64,000 bases of DNA from Paramyrothecium sp. XJ0827 (Eukaryota > Ascomycota > Sordariomycetes > Hypocreales > Stachybotryaceae), in the NCBI GenBank assembly GCA_020881915.1, contig JAJFPB010000002.1, positions 4,289,001 to 4,353,000 of the forward strand. Reading direction: 5' to 3'. This document shows positions 54,961 through 64,000 of this stretch, one piece after another. The notes under the pieces are model-generated. The model had not been told where the DNA came from and made no database searches. It worked only from the letters and a program-made list of their open reading frames with translations. Each line of letters opens with the position of its first letter. The stretch's first letter is position 1. The position numbers were made by a program, and so were the translations under genes.

Positions 54961-56379
54961 ATGGATCATACCAACCGCAAATATGCCCACCAAGTTCGTG
55001 AAGATGACTCCAAATTCATCTCCCCGGACCCTGATATCGCTGGAATCGGAGTTGTCACGTCCTTCATTGTTATTGGTGCCGCAATTATGGTTCTCGTTCT
55101 TTGTGAGCTATTCAAGAGAGAGCGCGACCAGTTCAAACCGATCCACCTGATCAAGCCGGAACGCCTTAGTCTAGTAAAACCGTATCCAAGGATGACAGAC
55201 GCTCTGCGCTTCACATCTGAACATGAAGAAGAATGGGAAAATCAGAGCAAATCTTCGGCTCTGAATCCAACCCTTTTTGCGCTTGCGGATACACAGTTTG
55301 TAACAGGAATCGCCATAGCGGTGGCTGCTTGCACAAAAAAAGACATCAGTCGCTACCATTACGAGCTTTGCTTGAACATGGTGTGGCTTTCTTATCTCAC
55401 CTCAACAGCCGGCCTTATTACTGCTCGAGTAGAGGTGCTCTATAAGTCCTCCAAGAAGTTAGTCCGCGTTGTTCTGGAGTGGGTGCTCTTTGGACTTCTC
55501 GTGTCTGTTGAAGCTCAGAAAAATGATAGCATTGGTTATGAAGAGCAGGTTCATTCTGTGGGCGCCCGGTGGGATTTCTCGAACCCTTGGACCGGACTGA
55601 CTGTTTGGTGGCTCGTATGGGGCCTTCTACAGTCGATTCTCGACACGGTTGCCTTGTTTCCCGCCCCGTCTCTGCTGATATCTCATTATGCGACAGAAGC
55701 CGTCATTAATGCGCAACCCAAGGCACTGGACCTTCCAACTGAGCTGCCCACTTCATTTTGGAAATGTGGTCTTTTCTCTTTCAATTTTATACGTCGATGT
55801 CTTGTATTACCCTTCCAGAGTATACTTTGGCTCCTTTTACTTTTATTATACTGTTTATTAATTGAACCTGTTACGGGCTATATGGTAAACTTAGCGTTAT
55901 TTACATGGGGGGCTTGCGATCTTATCGAAGCACGGTTCTTTGCGAGAGACCTCATGGATCCTGATGACCGTAACGGAGAAAATCAGTGGGGATTTGGTCA
56001 GATTGTCCCGATGACACTTCTGCTCGCTCCTATCGTCAATAGCGCAGATATTTGGTGGGGTGAGTTCTATTCTTCAACGAAATACTACCCTGATCCGGAC
56101 AGCTGAGATAACAATCGCATAGATGAATTGAAAGAGAGATGGAGACGCGAGCGAAGAGGCCCGCCCTCTGGCAGTCCTAACAAAGAGTCACACCGTCCGC
56201 CTGATGTCAGCAGAGGATATGAGTTCCTTGGTGAAAATTCAAACTCTTTCAGTCTGCCTACAAGAACTCATGCTGGAGATCCTGCAGCTCATCCGGAGAC
56301 GGTGGACTCTCATATCGGCCGCATCTCTACGTCTTCCTCAGCTTCATTAGTTGATCATCGTTCCTGTTCCCGGACATAA
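54961..56379 (+). CDS. Polytopic fungal membrane protein of unknown function
   Basis: Exons are 54961-56059 and 56123-56379 with an intron of 63 nt (GTGAGT...ATAG), giving 451 residues. The ATG at 54961 is the first in frame. Hydrophobic helices lie at about 29-50 (GVVTSFIVIGAAIMVLVLCEL), 105-125, 140-160, 177-195 (VRVVLEWVLFGLLVSV), 218-240 (LTVWWLVWGLLQSILDTVAL) and 285-330 (LPFQSILWLLLLLLYCLLIE). The C-terminal 85 residues, encoded mostly by exon 2, are cytosolic and rich in Arg, Ser and Pro. The segment LADTQFVTGIAIAVAACTK after the first loop, and WGFGQIVPMTLLLAPI near the end, recur in a fungus-specific family of uncharacterised membrane proteins often found in accessory regions. That recollection is not checked. 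No transporter signature is seen. Confidence 0.75.
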
Positions 56380-58510
56380 TGATGAACCTCGATTAGATGT
56401 CAGGTACGATCACATCCCTCTCAATGAATGACTGCTATTATCTTCTTTATTGCAGTACACTTACTTGATCTTCAGGCGAATACTAGAGAAGGAGACAACG
56501 TCGCATTAGGGTTCTTGCCAGAGATTTCGAGGCCGACAAAGATGCGGATTCTAGGTTTAAGTCATCAGATGGCGGCACAGGAACGATGCAAAATCGGATA
56601 GCGAGGCTCTAAATGTGTATTCTCGGAAACGTTGGAGTTGTTGGAGAACGGAGAGGCGTCAAAATAGCCTTCAGTGAGTGGTTCAAAGCTGGGCAGGGTT
56701 GTTTTGGGCATTGTGGAGGAATAATGTCCTGGGAATAAGCGGATGGACTTTTGTTGAAAGAGTGATACAGAACAGAGGCGGGAGGACTGGCACATGAGGT
56801 CCTCAAATAGATCACTCTGTGTCGGACTTGTCGGGCTCAGCACGCCTGACTTGTACTAACGGGATGTCATGTCATGGGGTTCAGATTCACCCAAATCAAC
56901 CGAGATGGTCATATCGCAGCCGCAACCTCTGAACGCATTGCCAATGAGATCTACAGGCCCGTGAGCATTGTATCAGTACTTGATAAACATGGCCTAAGCG
57001 CCCACCTCTTTCAGTTTAGCCTAGACGGAAGAAGTATCGATGTCTGATTTCAGGACCAAGGCTCGCGCTTGACCAGGGGCCATGGTCGTGGCCAAGGTGG
57101 GCCAAGACACTTGTGCCTGCCACAGAATGCCCGACAGAGGATCCTCGGTTCCGAAGCCTTGCCGGAGTCGATAACACACACACATTTACCATGCGTGCGG
57201 GGAGCCGAATCACCGTTAAGAGATACAAGTCCTGGATGCACCACTCCGCCACACCGGGAACTCGGTCATCGCCGATGGCACGACCCTACCGTTGAGGGCT
57301 TACACGCATCATCACAGAGACCAATCAGGCTTATTCTCAGATGCTCTCACAATTTGCCGTCGCATTTCTATCTATACGCACTCCCTAGCCTCAGTGGCAC
57401 ACATGACATCATCCACATTCCCACAAAACCAGACCCAGTCTTGTTGTTACAGTTTTCGATCGCCATAGAGTTGGGGTGAAAGTGTTGGCTTTGTTTATCT
57501 ACGCCCGTTCTTAGGAATCATGTGAAAGTCCAGGTGCGCTGGGGACCATGTTGCCATCATTGTTCGGACCTCCAACTCGTGCAGCCTGCCGGGTCCGTCA
57601 CGGTGGCGGGAGCGTATCCTGGAAGGACCGGATTGTCTTCTGCATATTAGATGCCTCTCGCGTGAGGTATCCTCCATCCCGGATGGAAACGGTTTCTCCT
57701 CGCCCATGGCTACTCAACGCATCAGGGGGAGGTGGTTTGGAAAACGATATCTGTTCAGAAAGGGATTGGCCTGTCTGGTACGGAATTATATGCACGTAGC
57801 TTCCATCCGACGTTCAATGTCTCACACAAAACTGTCTTGTAGATAAGTTATTGAAAAATTTATTTAGATGACCTAAATTTAAGAACATTAAATGGGGACA
57901 CAAATACAGTAAAAATAATTTAGAAGAGAGATCTAATACCCAGAACCCCAGATACAGTAACAAAATCAACAAGAAAGACATCTATAATAAACACAATATA
58001 CCACAAGCACTCACAAAGATGAAGCCATCTATTTCGAACAGGAACCCGACGGAGCCAATTGAGATATCGCTGCAGCACCAAGGTCTTGTGGCTATAGCTG
58101 CGGCGATGCTAGCAGTAAAGCTAAAGTCAATATGAGTTCTGCAGCAAGATTCATTATCTGCACTTAATAATATTAGATCGAACTACTCGAAGAACGGCAG
58201 CATAAAAATCTGCTCGTCCCCTGCCTCGTCGCAGTCGAAATCTCTGTTCATCAAGAACACCAAGCAGGAAGCACTTCCTGCAATCCCGATATTCATCAAG
58301 ACATCCGTATTAAATCCAGAGTAACGCCCAAAGTAGACAAGTTATAGTCTCACTTCCGATTTCTCATTCCGACCCATGACCGAATTCAGGATTTGATGTG
58401 CTCGGTCCAGTGTTTGTACTGCCACTCCAGAGGCCTGTTTTGATTCGAATGTGTAATTAAAAACCTGACTCGAGCAGTGGCCAAACAATCAGTAGCCAGC
58501 TTGCACAAGC
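56380..58510. other. Gene-poor interval with AT-rich island
   Basis: About 2.1 kb. A strongly AT-rich stretch lies at about 57840-58020. No gene, RNA or clear repeat unit is recognised. It ends with the promoter of the monooxygenase gene. Confidence 0.4.
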
Positions 58511-60100
58511 ATGGATTTCGACACCGACGCTGTTGTTGTTGGCGGCGGTTTTTCGGGCATATTGGCAGTACACCAGTATGTTCATCTGTGATTTCGACGA
58601 CGACAAGAAACTGACGTGGATGGTTGTTCTAGGCTGCGAAAACGCGGATTTCGTGTCAAGGGCATTGAAAAATCGCAAGGCCTTGGTGGTGTATGGAATA
58701 CCAGTCTCTATCCTGGCGCTCGTGCAGATAGCCCACAGCCGTACTACCAGTACTTTGATGAGGAGCTCTCCAGTGGCTGGGTTTGGAGCGAGCCGTTCTC
58801 TGCACAACCAGAACTCAAAGCATACTTTGATTATGTGGACGAGACCTGGAGAATCAGCAAGAACTATGAGTTCTCGATCTCCGTAACCTCGGCGATCTTC
58901 GACACTGAACATTGCGGCTGGATGGTTTTCCTTTCCAACGGCAAAAGAATTACTGCTCGGTGGCTGATTCCAGCAGTTGGGCATGCTTCACAACCAGCTT
59001 TCCCCAGTGTTGCTGGGCTCGAACGCTTCCAAGGGCGGATGTGTCATACTGCGAATTGGCCTGCATATCCTATCAACTGGGCCGACAAGAAGGTCTCCGT
59101 CATAGGAACGGGAGCATCAGCTGTCCAGATTATACAGGAACTTGCGCCTCAAGTACAACATTTGACCGTATTCCAAAGGTCTCCAATGGTGGGCTTCCCA
59201 AAAGCACAGAATGGCTCCGCGTCTGAGAATAAGGCGGACATCTCAGAGCACGCGGATATGAACCAAGCACGATTGGCCTTTGCAGCTTCCAGTACTTATC
59301 ATTCTGGGTTTCCATACGAATTTCGCAGGGAAAAGATGAGCTCATTGTCTGATGAGGATATCGACAAACACTTTGCCGAGATTCTGGCCAAGGGTAACTG
59401 GTGTTACTTGTTGTCCAATTTCGAGGACTCAGCGTATGAGCAGGAGACGAATAGAAAGATGTATTCTTTCTGGGCAGCCCAAACGAGGCGCCGAATCGTC
59501 GATGAACGATTGAGAGATCTACTCGTCCCACTTCTACCCAAGGCACCTATAGGCATGAAACGACCTTGCTTGGAGGTGAATTACTACGAAACCTTCAACC
59601 GGAGCAATGTCAACCTGGTTGACATCAGTTCCGGGGAGGAAATGGAGTTGACGGAGGCCGGGATCATGTATAACAATACACATCACGACTCCGATTACAT
59701 CATATGGGCCACGGGATTTGAATCAAGGGCCGTCAATCTCACCAGCATGGACATCCGAGGAACCCACGGCACCAGCCTCAAGAAGATGTGGCTCAACAAG
59801 GTATCCACCAACCTAGGCATTACAGTGGCGGGGTTTCCAAACATGTTCATGGTGTATGGTCCCCAATCAGCCACTGTGAGAGTCAACGGACCATCCGTCA
59901 TTGACGCACAGATAACATGGATATGCTCAACTCTGGAGCGGTTGAGTTCAGTGAGAGTGACCTGGTTTGAGCCAACCAAGGCTTCCGAGAGGGCATGGCT
60001 GAGGAAAATGGAGGTTCCATGGAATAACTCGTTGTACTCACAAACAGAAACCTGGGAAACCCGGGGTATGAATGGAAAGACTGGTGAGCCGGCCTGGTAA
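58511..60100 (+). CDS. Baeyer-Villiger-type flavin monooxygenase
   Basis: The enzyme uses FAD, NADPH and O2 to oxygenate ketones to esters or a related substrate. Exons are 58511-58575 and 58633-60100 with a 57-nt intron, giving 510 residues, the usual size. The N-terminal FAD motif is VVVGGGFSG (residues 8-16), continued across the intron into LRKRGF. GLGGVWNTSLYPGARADSP is the conserved BVMO region with the Asp near the flavin. The fingerprint FQGRMCHTANWP (about 154-165) matches FxGxxxHxxxWP exactly. The NADPH-binding motif VIGTGASAVQIIQ follows, then VFQRSPM and, late in the protein, IIWATGF. No N-terminal signal peptide; cytosolic. It stands alone, but an NRPS-like relic lies 4.5 kb upstream, so it may be left over from a secondary-metabolite cluster. 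Substrate unknown. Confidence 0.93.
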
Positions 60101-62119
60101 GCACTCAACATGCCAAATCTAAAGGACTGAGCTAATGTCGCTTACGATACTTGGTCTTCCGGCTTACATTGAGGAACTTCAAAGGTGTTTTGAAAATGGT
60201 TATCAAGACTTTATTATGAAAGTCGGAACCTAGTAGCTGACCACGCTGCTCTGGAGAAGATCTTAAGGAATGGATGGATTTTTTGCTACATGCAGGTGGT
60301 TATTACTATTTCGATTTTCATATCAGAATAAATTAGCTCAACGAAACGCAATCCTTTTCTTTGTGATTGAAGGTTCAAGGACCACGTCATATGCACGGGT
60401 TATGTCAAGTCAATATCATATGCACACACAAGACTTTAGTAATGAAATCCTCTTTTCTTTAACCCATGTGAAGAAATGCATGAATTACATTTGCTTCACA
60501 GCAGGCACTGAACTCCAAGACCTCCCGCATATGAGTCTCTTCCTTTCCACAATTGGAGAACAGTCAATCTTACCAATCCAGCGATACATTCCCTTGCGAA
60601 ACGGAAGCACGTCTAGTTAATGTCAGGACGTTGTAGATACGTGTGCCGAACGGCGTGAATGCGTTGGAGGTGTCTCCCAGCATTGTCAAATTCTCCAATC
60701 CCAGGTGCTCACACTGGAATCTTGGCCACGTATCATCACCTTGTTGCGCATGAGAGTATATGGCCTGTAGAGCGTTCAGATCGCCAGGAAACTAATGGTG
60801 TCTCCAGCACAGGATGTTGTTTACAACCGAGACCAAATACTCTGGGTTTTAAGAGATCAGAAATCCCAACAGGCAGTGGCCTGACAAGAAGCTCTCAGAA
60901 GCCCCGGTATGGTTGTCGACAGACCTGCGAGGTGGCTATCGATCGCTGGCAGCCCCCCTGGTCAGTCGACCACTTGATGCTACCAACCCTGGTTGCTGAC
61001 GGCTTGCGTGTAACGCTTGAAAAGAAGTGGGATTTCTTCCGCATGCTGGTGGGAATCAGATTCAATGAGATAGAAGTCAGCTTCCCGGCCGCCTCCTGAG
61101 TGAGGAGTGTGCAGAGACGGGAGGGACCGTAGGGTTTACCAGGGGGGTTTACCATGACGCTGACAGACCACATATTGATCCGGGAACCCAGGCATACGCC
61201 AATGATAATTTCCGGTGCTCACTAGGTTGCTGGCATGGCGTTGCCAGTGCTGTCCCCGTCCGGGTCACGCAGTCCAGTGGCACCAACTGGGTGTAATGTG
61301 CTAGAGAGACCGGATTTACAGAGATTTGCCTCCAACCCACCAGCCGTAAGGGTCGCATTCATGGCTTTAGAGCGGTATCCCCCGAACAGACTAGATAGGC
61401 CCGCTCGGAGGAATGCCGTAAAAGCAGTGAGGAAAGCTTCATGGGTAAAGAGAATTCGACCGCCTTTTTATTTTCCCTTATGATGGGGGCGATATGACGG
61501 GACTCTAGGTGTCTGGAGTGCAATAATGCTGCCGTAGAGCGTTATACCTATTGTCCTGTATATATGTATATTGGATGGTGGCTCACTGCTCATAAATGCT
61601 TGGCTTCGTTCAAGTAGTGTGTTGCGCTTAAAAAATTAGAAATCTTTAGAATAAAAGGCGGCCTGATTCGAATATTCTCCGCGGATCTACTGTGGTGTAC
61701 GACCGTGGTGTGAGAGTATGTCCGCCCAAAGACGCATGGGCTCTTAAGTCAGGGAATCGAAGAGTATGGGATTGCCCTACGATGTCTATTGACCGAATCG
61801 TCGCTATGGGGATTGCGTGCGGTCTCGATCCAAGTAAATGCCTAATAGAATCCTTACATGCCAACCGGTTGGCGGCCATCCTAAAATTAGGAGCAAGCAG
61901 CGAATCCGCGATCATTTGACATGTCGCGCTCATTTCGCTACGGTAAAGTGGATTAAGCCCCTGCCACCTGTCCAACCTAGGAAGGCTGTAAGCTTGGCGA
62001 CCGGGATCGAATAGCCTACCGGATGAGGCTGATGCACTTACAAAAACTCGAACATTGCCCATGGTCGCCGTGCTCGCCTGGAAATAGCAGCGTCGCACCC
62101 ATTTTGAAGTCACATCGGG
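60101..62119. other. Gene-poor interval
   Basis: About 2 kb with short frames only (up to 159 codons, on the minus strand at 61646-62125, without motifs). No RNA gene or mobile element is recognised. Confidence 0.4.
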
Positions 62120-63598
62120 ATGCAATTCTCGGCTGCACCACTCCTCGTAGGAGTGCTTGCCCTAGCTGGACGGTTAGTAAAGACCCTTTCGATCCTGAAG
62201 CTTCCAACTCGACTGAAACGGACGATCTAGGTGTCGCGGCTTGGCTAGTTGCGCTGGCAACATCACAGCCTATAGCGATCTTGATATCAAGCCTCTTCGC
62301 GAGAATTGCCTTGTCGTCGATGGGCCCATCATATTCGCCGGTAATTGGACTGGCGATATCAACCTCGACGGCATCGAGGTTATCAAGGGTGACGTACAGC
62401 ACATCGATTGCTTGGATCCCGTCTACATAGGTCAAGAAGCGTGCGAACTCGAGGAGCCCAATACCAAAACCACCAAATTCTCAAGCTCCACACTGAGGGA
62501 GATCCATGGCCACCTCGTTTACCAGTCCGAGTGGCGTCTAACGCATTTCCTCCTCCCTAATCTACGCTCAATAACAGGAAGTCTGATTCTAGACGAAGTT
62601 TCTGGACTGATGGAGCTTGACCTTACTTTGCTTGAGTTTCTTGGCGACTTCTTCATTGATGCGGGACGTCTAGAGACATTCCATTTCAATGGGTTAAAAG
62701 GGCTCTACCAGTGGGACGACTCGAGCTCCCGGTACCGGATCTTCCACATTGGCAAGGTCGATTCTGTGGACGGCTTTTATCAAAGCGCCTTTGATATGAT
62801 GCCCAACAAAACTGGGTGGTCTGGGCTGACCTTGGGAGGATTCGCCAACATAGATAAGATAACTCTCGGATGGACTCCTGTTCCTCACCTCACCATTGAC
62901 ACCAATTTAACCGTCATCCTCGGCGGGCCCGAGAGCAAGTCTATGGCCATTGGGAATCTCTACCTTGATGGGGATGTGTACGTGGAACGCGGCCCCACGA
63001 TTCGTAACCTCACCGTCGAGGAAGTATACATCAAGCGGAGCAAAGGGGGTCAGCTCAGCTTGCCTTTCGACCAATTATCCTACGTTGAATTCAATGGCAA
63101 CATTGGCAACGAACTAAGCTCCTTTATTCTGCCACCTCAAGCCGTCGACTGGCGCAACGTGACCTTTAACATTTCCGGCTCGGACGATTTTGACTTCTCC
63201 TCGCAATATGACGCCGCAGGCCAGCAAACCTGGTACTGGCCACGAGAGATTCGGAAACTGCACTTACGAGGGGACATTTCCATGGAATTTTTGTAAGTTG
63301 TCAAAGTCGTGTAGTCCAAGTACAACGCTGATCGCACAATCCCAGCGAGACATTCTTCGAGCAGAACACGAGAGTGCATGAGAGTCTCTCTATCGAAGAT
63401 GACTCTGGGCGAGTCGACTGCGCGGCGTTCCTGAATCACATTCAGAAAAACAACAATGGCTCACGGACTGAGTTCACATGTCTCGTGCGCGGGCCCGAGC
63501 CCGAGCCCGAACCTGGATCCTGGGCCGTGTTGAGTAGGGTAGACTGGTCACTAGAGGGGTGGCTGTTCGCCCTCGCCATCTTGTGTCTTGTTTCTTGA
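62120..63598 (+). CDS. Putative GPI-anchored cell-surface protein (Ecm33/receptor-L-like)
   Basis: Exons are 62120-62172, 62249-63292 and 63346-63598, giving 449 residues. A signal peptide is formed by residues 1-17 (QFSAAPLLVGVLALAG). The mature protein begins with a Cys and shows repeated beta-strand/turn units: GPIIFAGNWTGDINLDGIEVIKG, HGHLVYQSEW, LPNLRSITGSLILDEVSGLMELDL, FLGDFFIDAGRLETFHF. These resemble the receptor-L / Ecm33-Sps2 fold of fungal wall proteins. Several N-x-S/T sequons are present. Before the C-terminus is a Pro-Glu stalk (GPEPEPEPG), and the last 20 residues are hydrophobic (WLFALAILCLVS), consistent with a GPI signal or a membrane anchor. Exon 2 could alternatively begin at 62231 with nearly the same result. 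The fold call is moderate; surface location is well supported. Confidence 0.75.
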
Positions 63599-64000
63599 TT
63601 GTATATGTGACTTACCATTCGCAGCAACCACACGGGGAGATGACGCTTGCATGATGCCTGTTACTTATGATTGATCAACGATACCTGTAACAAGATAGAA
63701 GCAAATGTAATGAGCTAATTTAATTTTGGACTACGCCTGGAATAACGTAGCGTATTTGCAAAACATTGCGCGCTGCCCCGCGTCGAAGCATTTGGACGAC
63801 AAATCATTCAAGATCAGAATAACTTCACCGGTGCCTCATGATCCTTCTTCGGCCTCAGAACAACAGAGGAAGATTTTCCGTGTGGTTACGCTTGAGTCGT
63901 TGGGTTTCAGAAGGGCAATTTCATTCATATCTGCATTTCGAAAGCATTGCTTAGCACATGCTGGGTAGAGCAAGGTGTAGGGTAGGCCATTATGTACAGA
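63599..64000. other. 3' flank, no gene seen
   Basis: About 400 bp after the surface-protein gene with an AT-rich beginning. It shows a frame (63726-63968) without recognisable content. Confidence 0.35.

Overview
The window looks like nuclear DNA of a filamentous ascomycete (Pezizomycotina, most likely Sordariomycetes). Genes are monocistronic on both strands. They carry short introns of about 45-80 nt with GTRNGT-like donors, CTRAC-like branch points and YAG acceptors, and their third codon positions are GC-rich. Several proteins belong to families typical of moulds: a fungal STAND/NACHT-ankyrin receptor, a secreted fungal phospholipase A2, phospholipase B, a tyrosinase and a Dal5-like permease. 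Species cannot be fixed from sequence alone. All gene models are my own splice reconstructions, supported by reading-frame closure and motif continuity, not by transcripts.

Layout. 0-13 kb: 5' part of a Dal5-like MFS permease (-), an AGPAT-family acyltransferase (-), a D-amino-acid oxidase (+), a tyrosinase (+) and a POS5-type NAD kinase (+). 13-25 kb: an unrecognised coiled-coil protein (+), a GPI-anchored phospholipase B (+), a divergent bestrophin-like membrane protein (-) and a Gfo/Idh/MocA oxidoreductase (-). 26-33 kb: a small secreted cysteine-containing protein (+), a frameshifted beta-lactamase-family hydrolase (-) and a secreted LVIVD / choice-of-anchor-B-type protein (-). 34-40 kb: a NACHT-ankyrin-ZZ NLR-like receptor (-), divergently arranged with a gene for a possible PD-(D/E)XK nuclease-fold protein (+).

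40-44 kb: a short-chain dehydrogenase with a damaged splice acceptor (-), an orphan C-terminal piece of a CorA-like transporter (+) and a frameshifted M20 amidohydrolase (-). 46-64 kb: a secreted phospholipase A2 with a very acidic tail (+), a small four-helix membrane protein (-), a secreted EEP-family phosphodiesterase/nuclease with duplicated N-terminal modules (+), a decayed NRPS-like carrier/condensation fragment (-), an unknown polytopic membrane protein (+), a Baeyer-Villiger-type flavin monooxygenase (+) and a GPI-type cell-surface protein (+).

No rRNA, tRNA, CRISPR array or intact transposon was recognised. About 40% of the window is gene-poor spacer. The most unusual parts are the NLR with nearly identical 99-bp ankyrin repeats beside the nuclease-like gene (34.3-40.2 kb), and the concentration of broken genes between 28 and 54 kb (frameshifts, a lost acceptor, NRPS and CorA relics). 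The latter suggests accessory, decaying DNA or local sequence errors.
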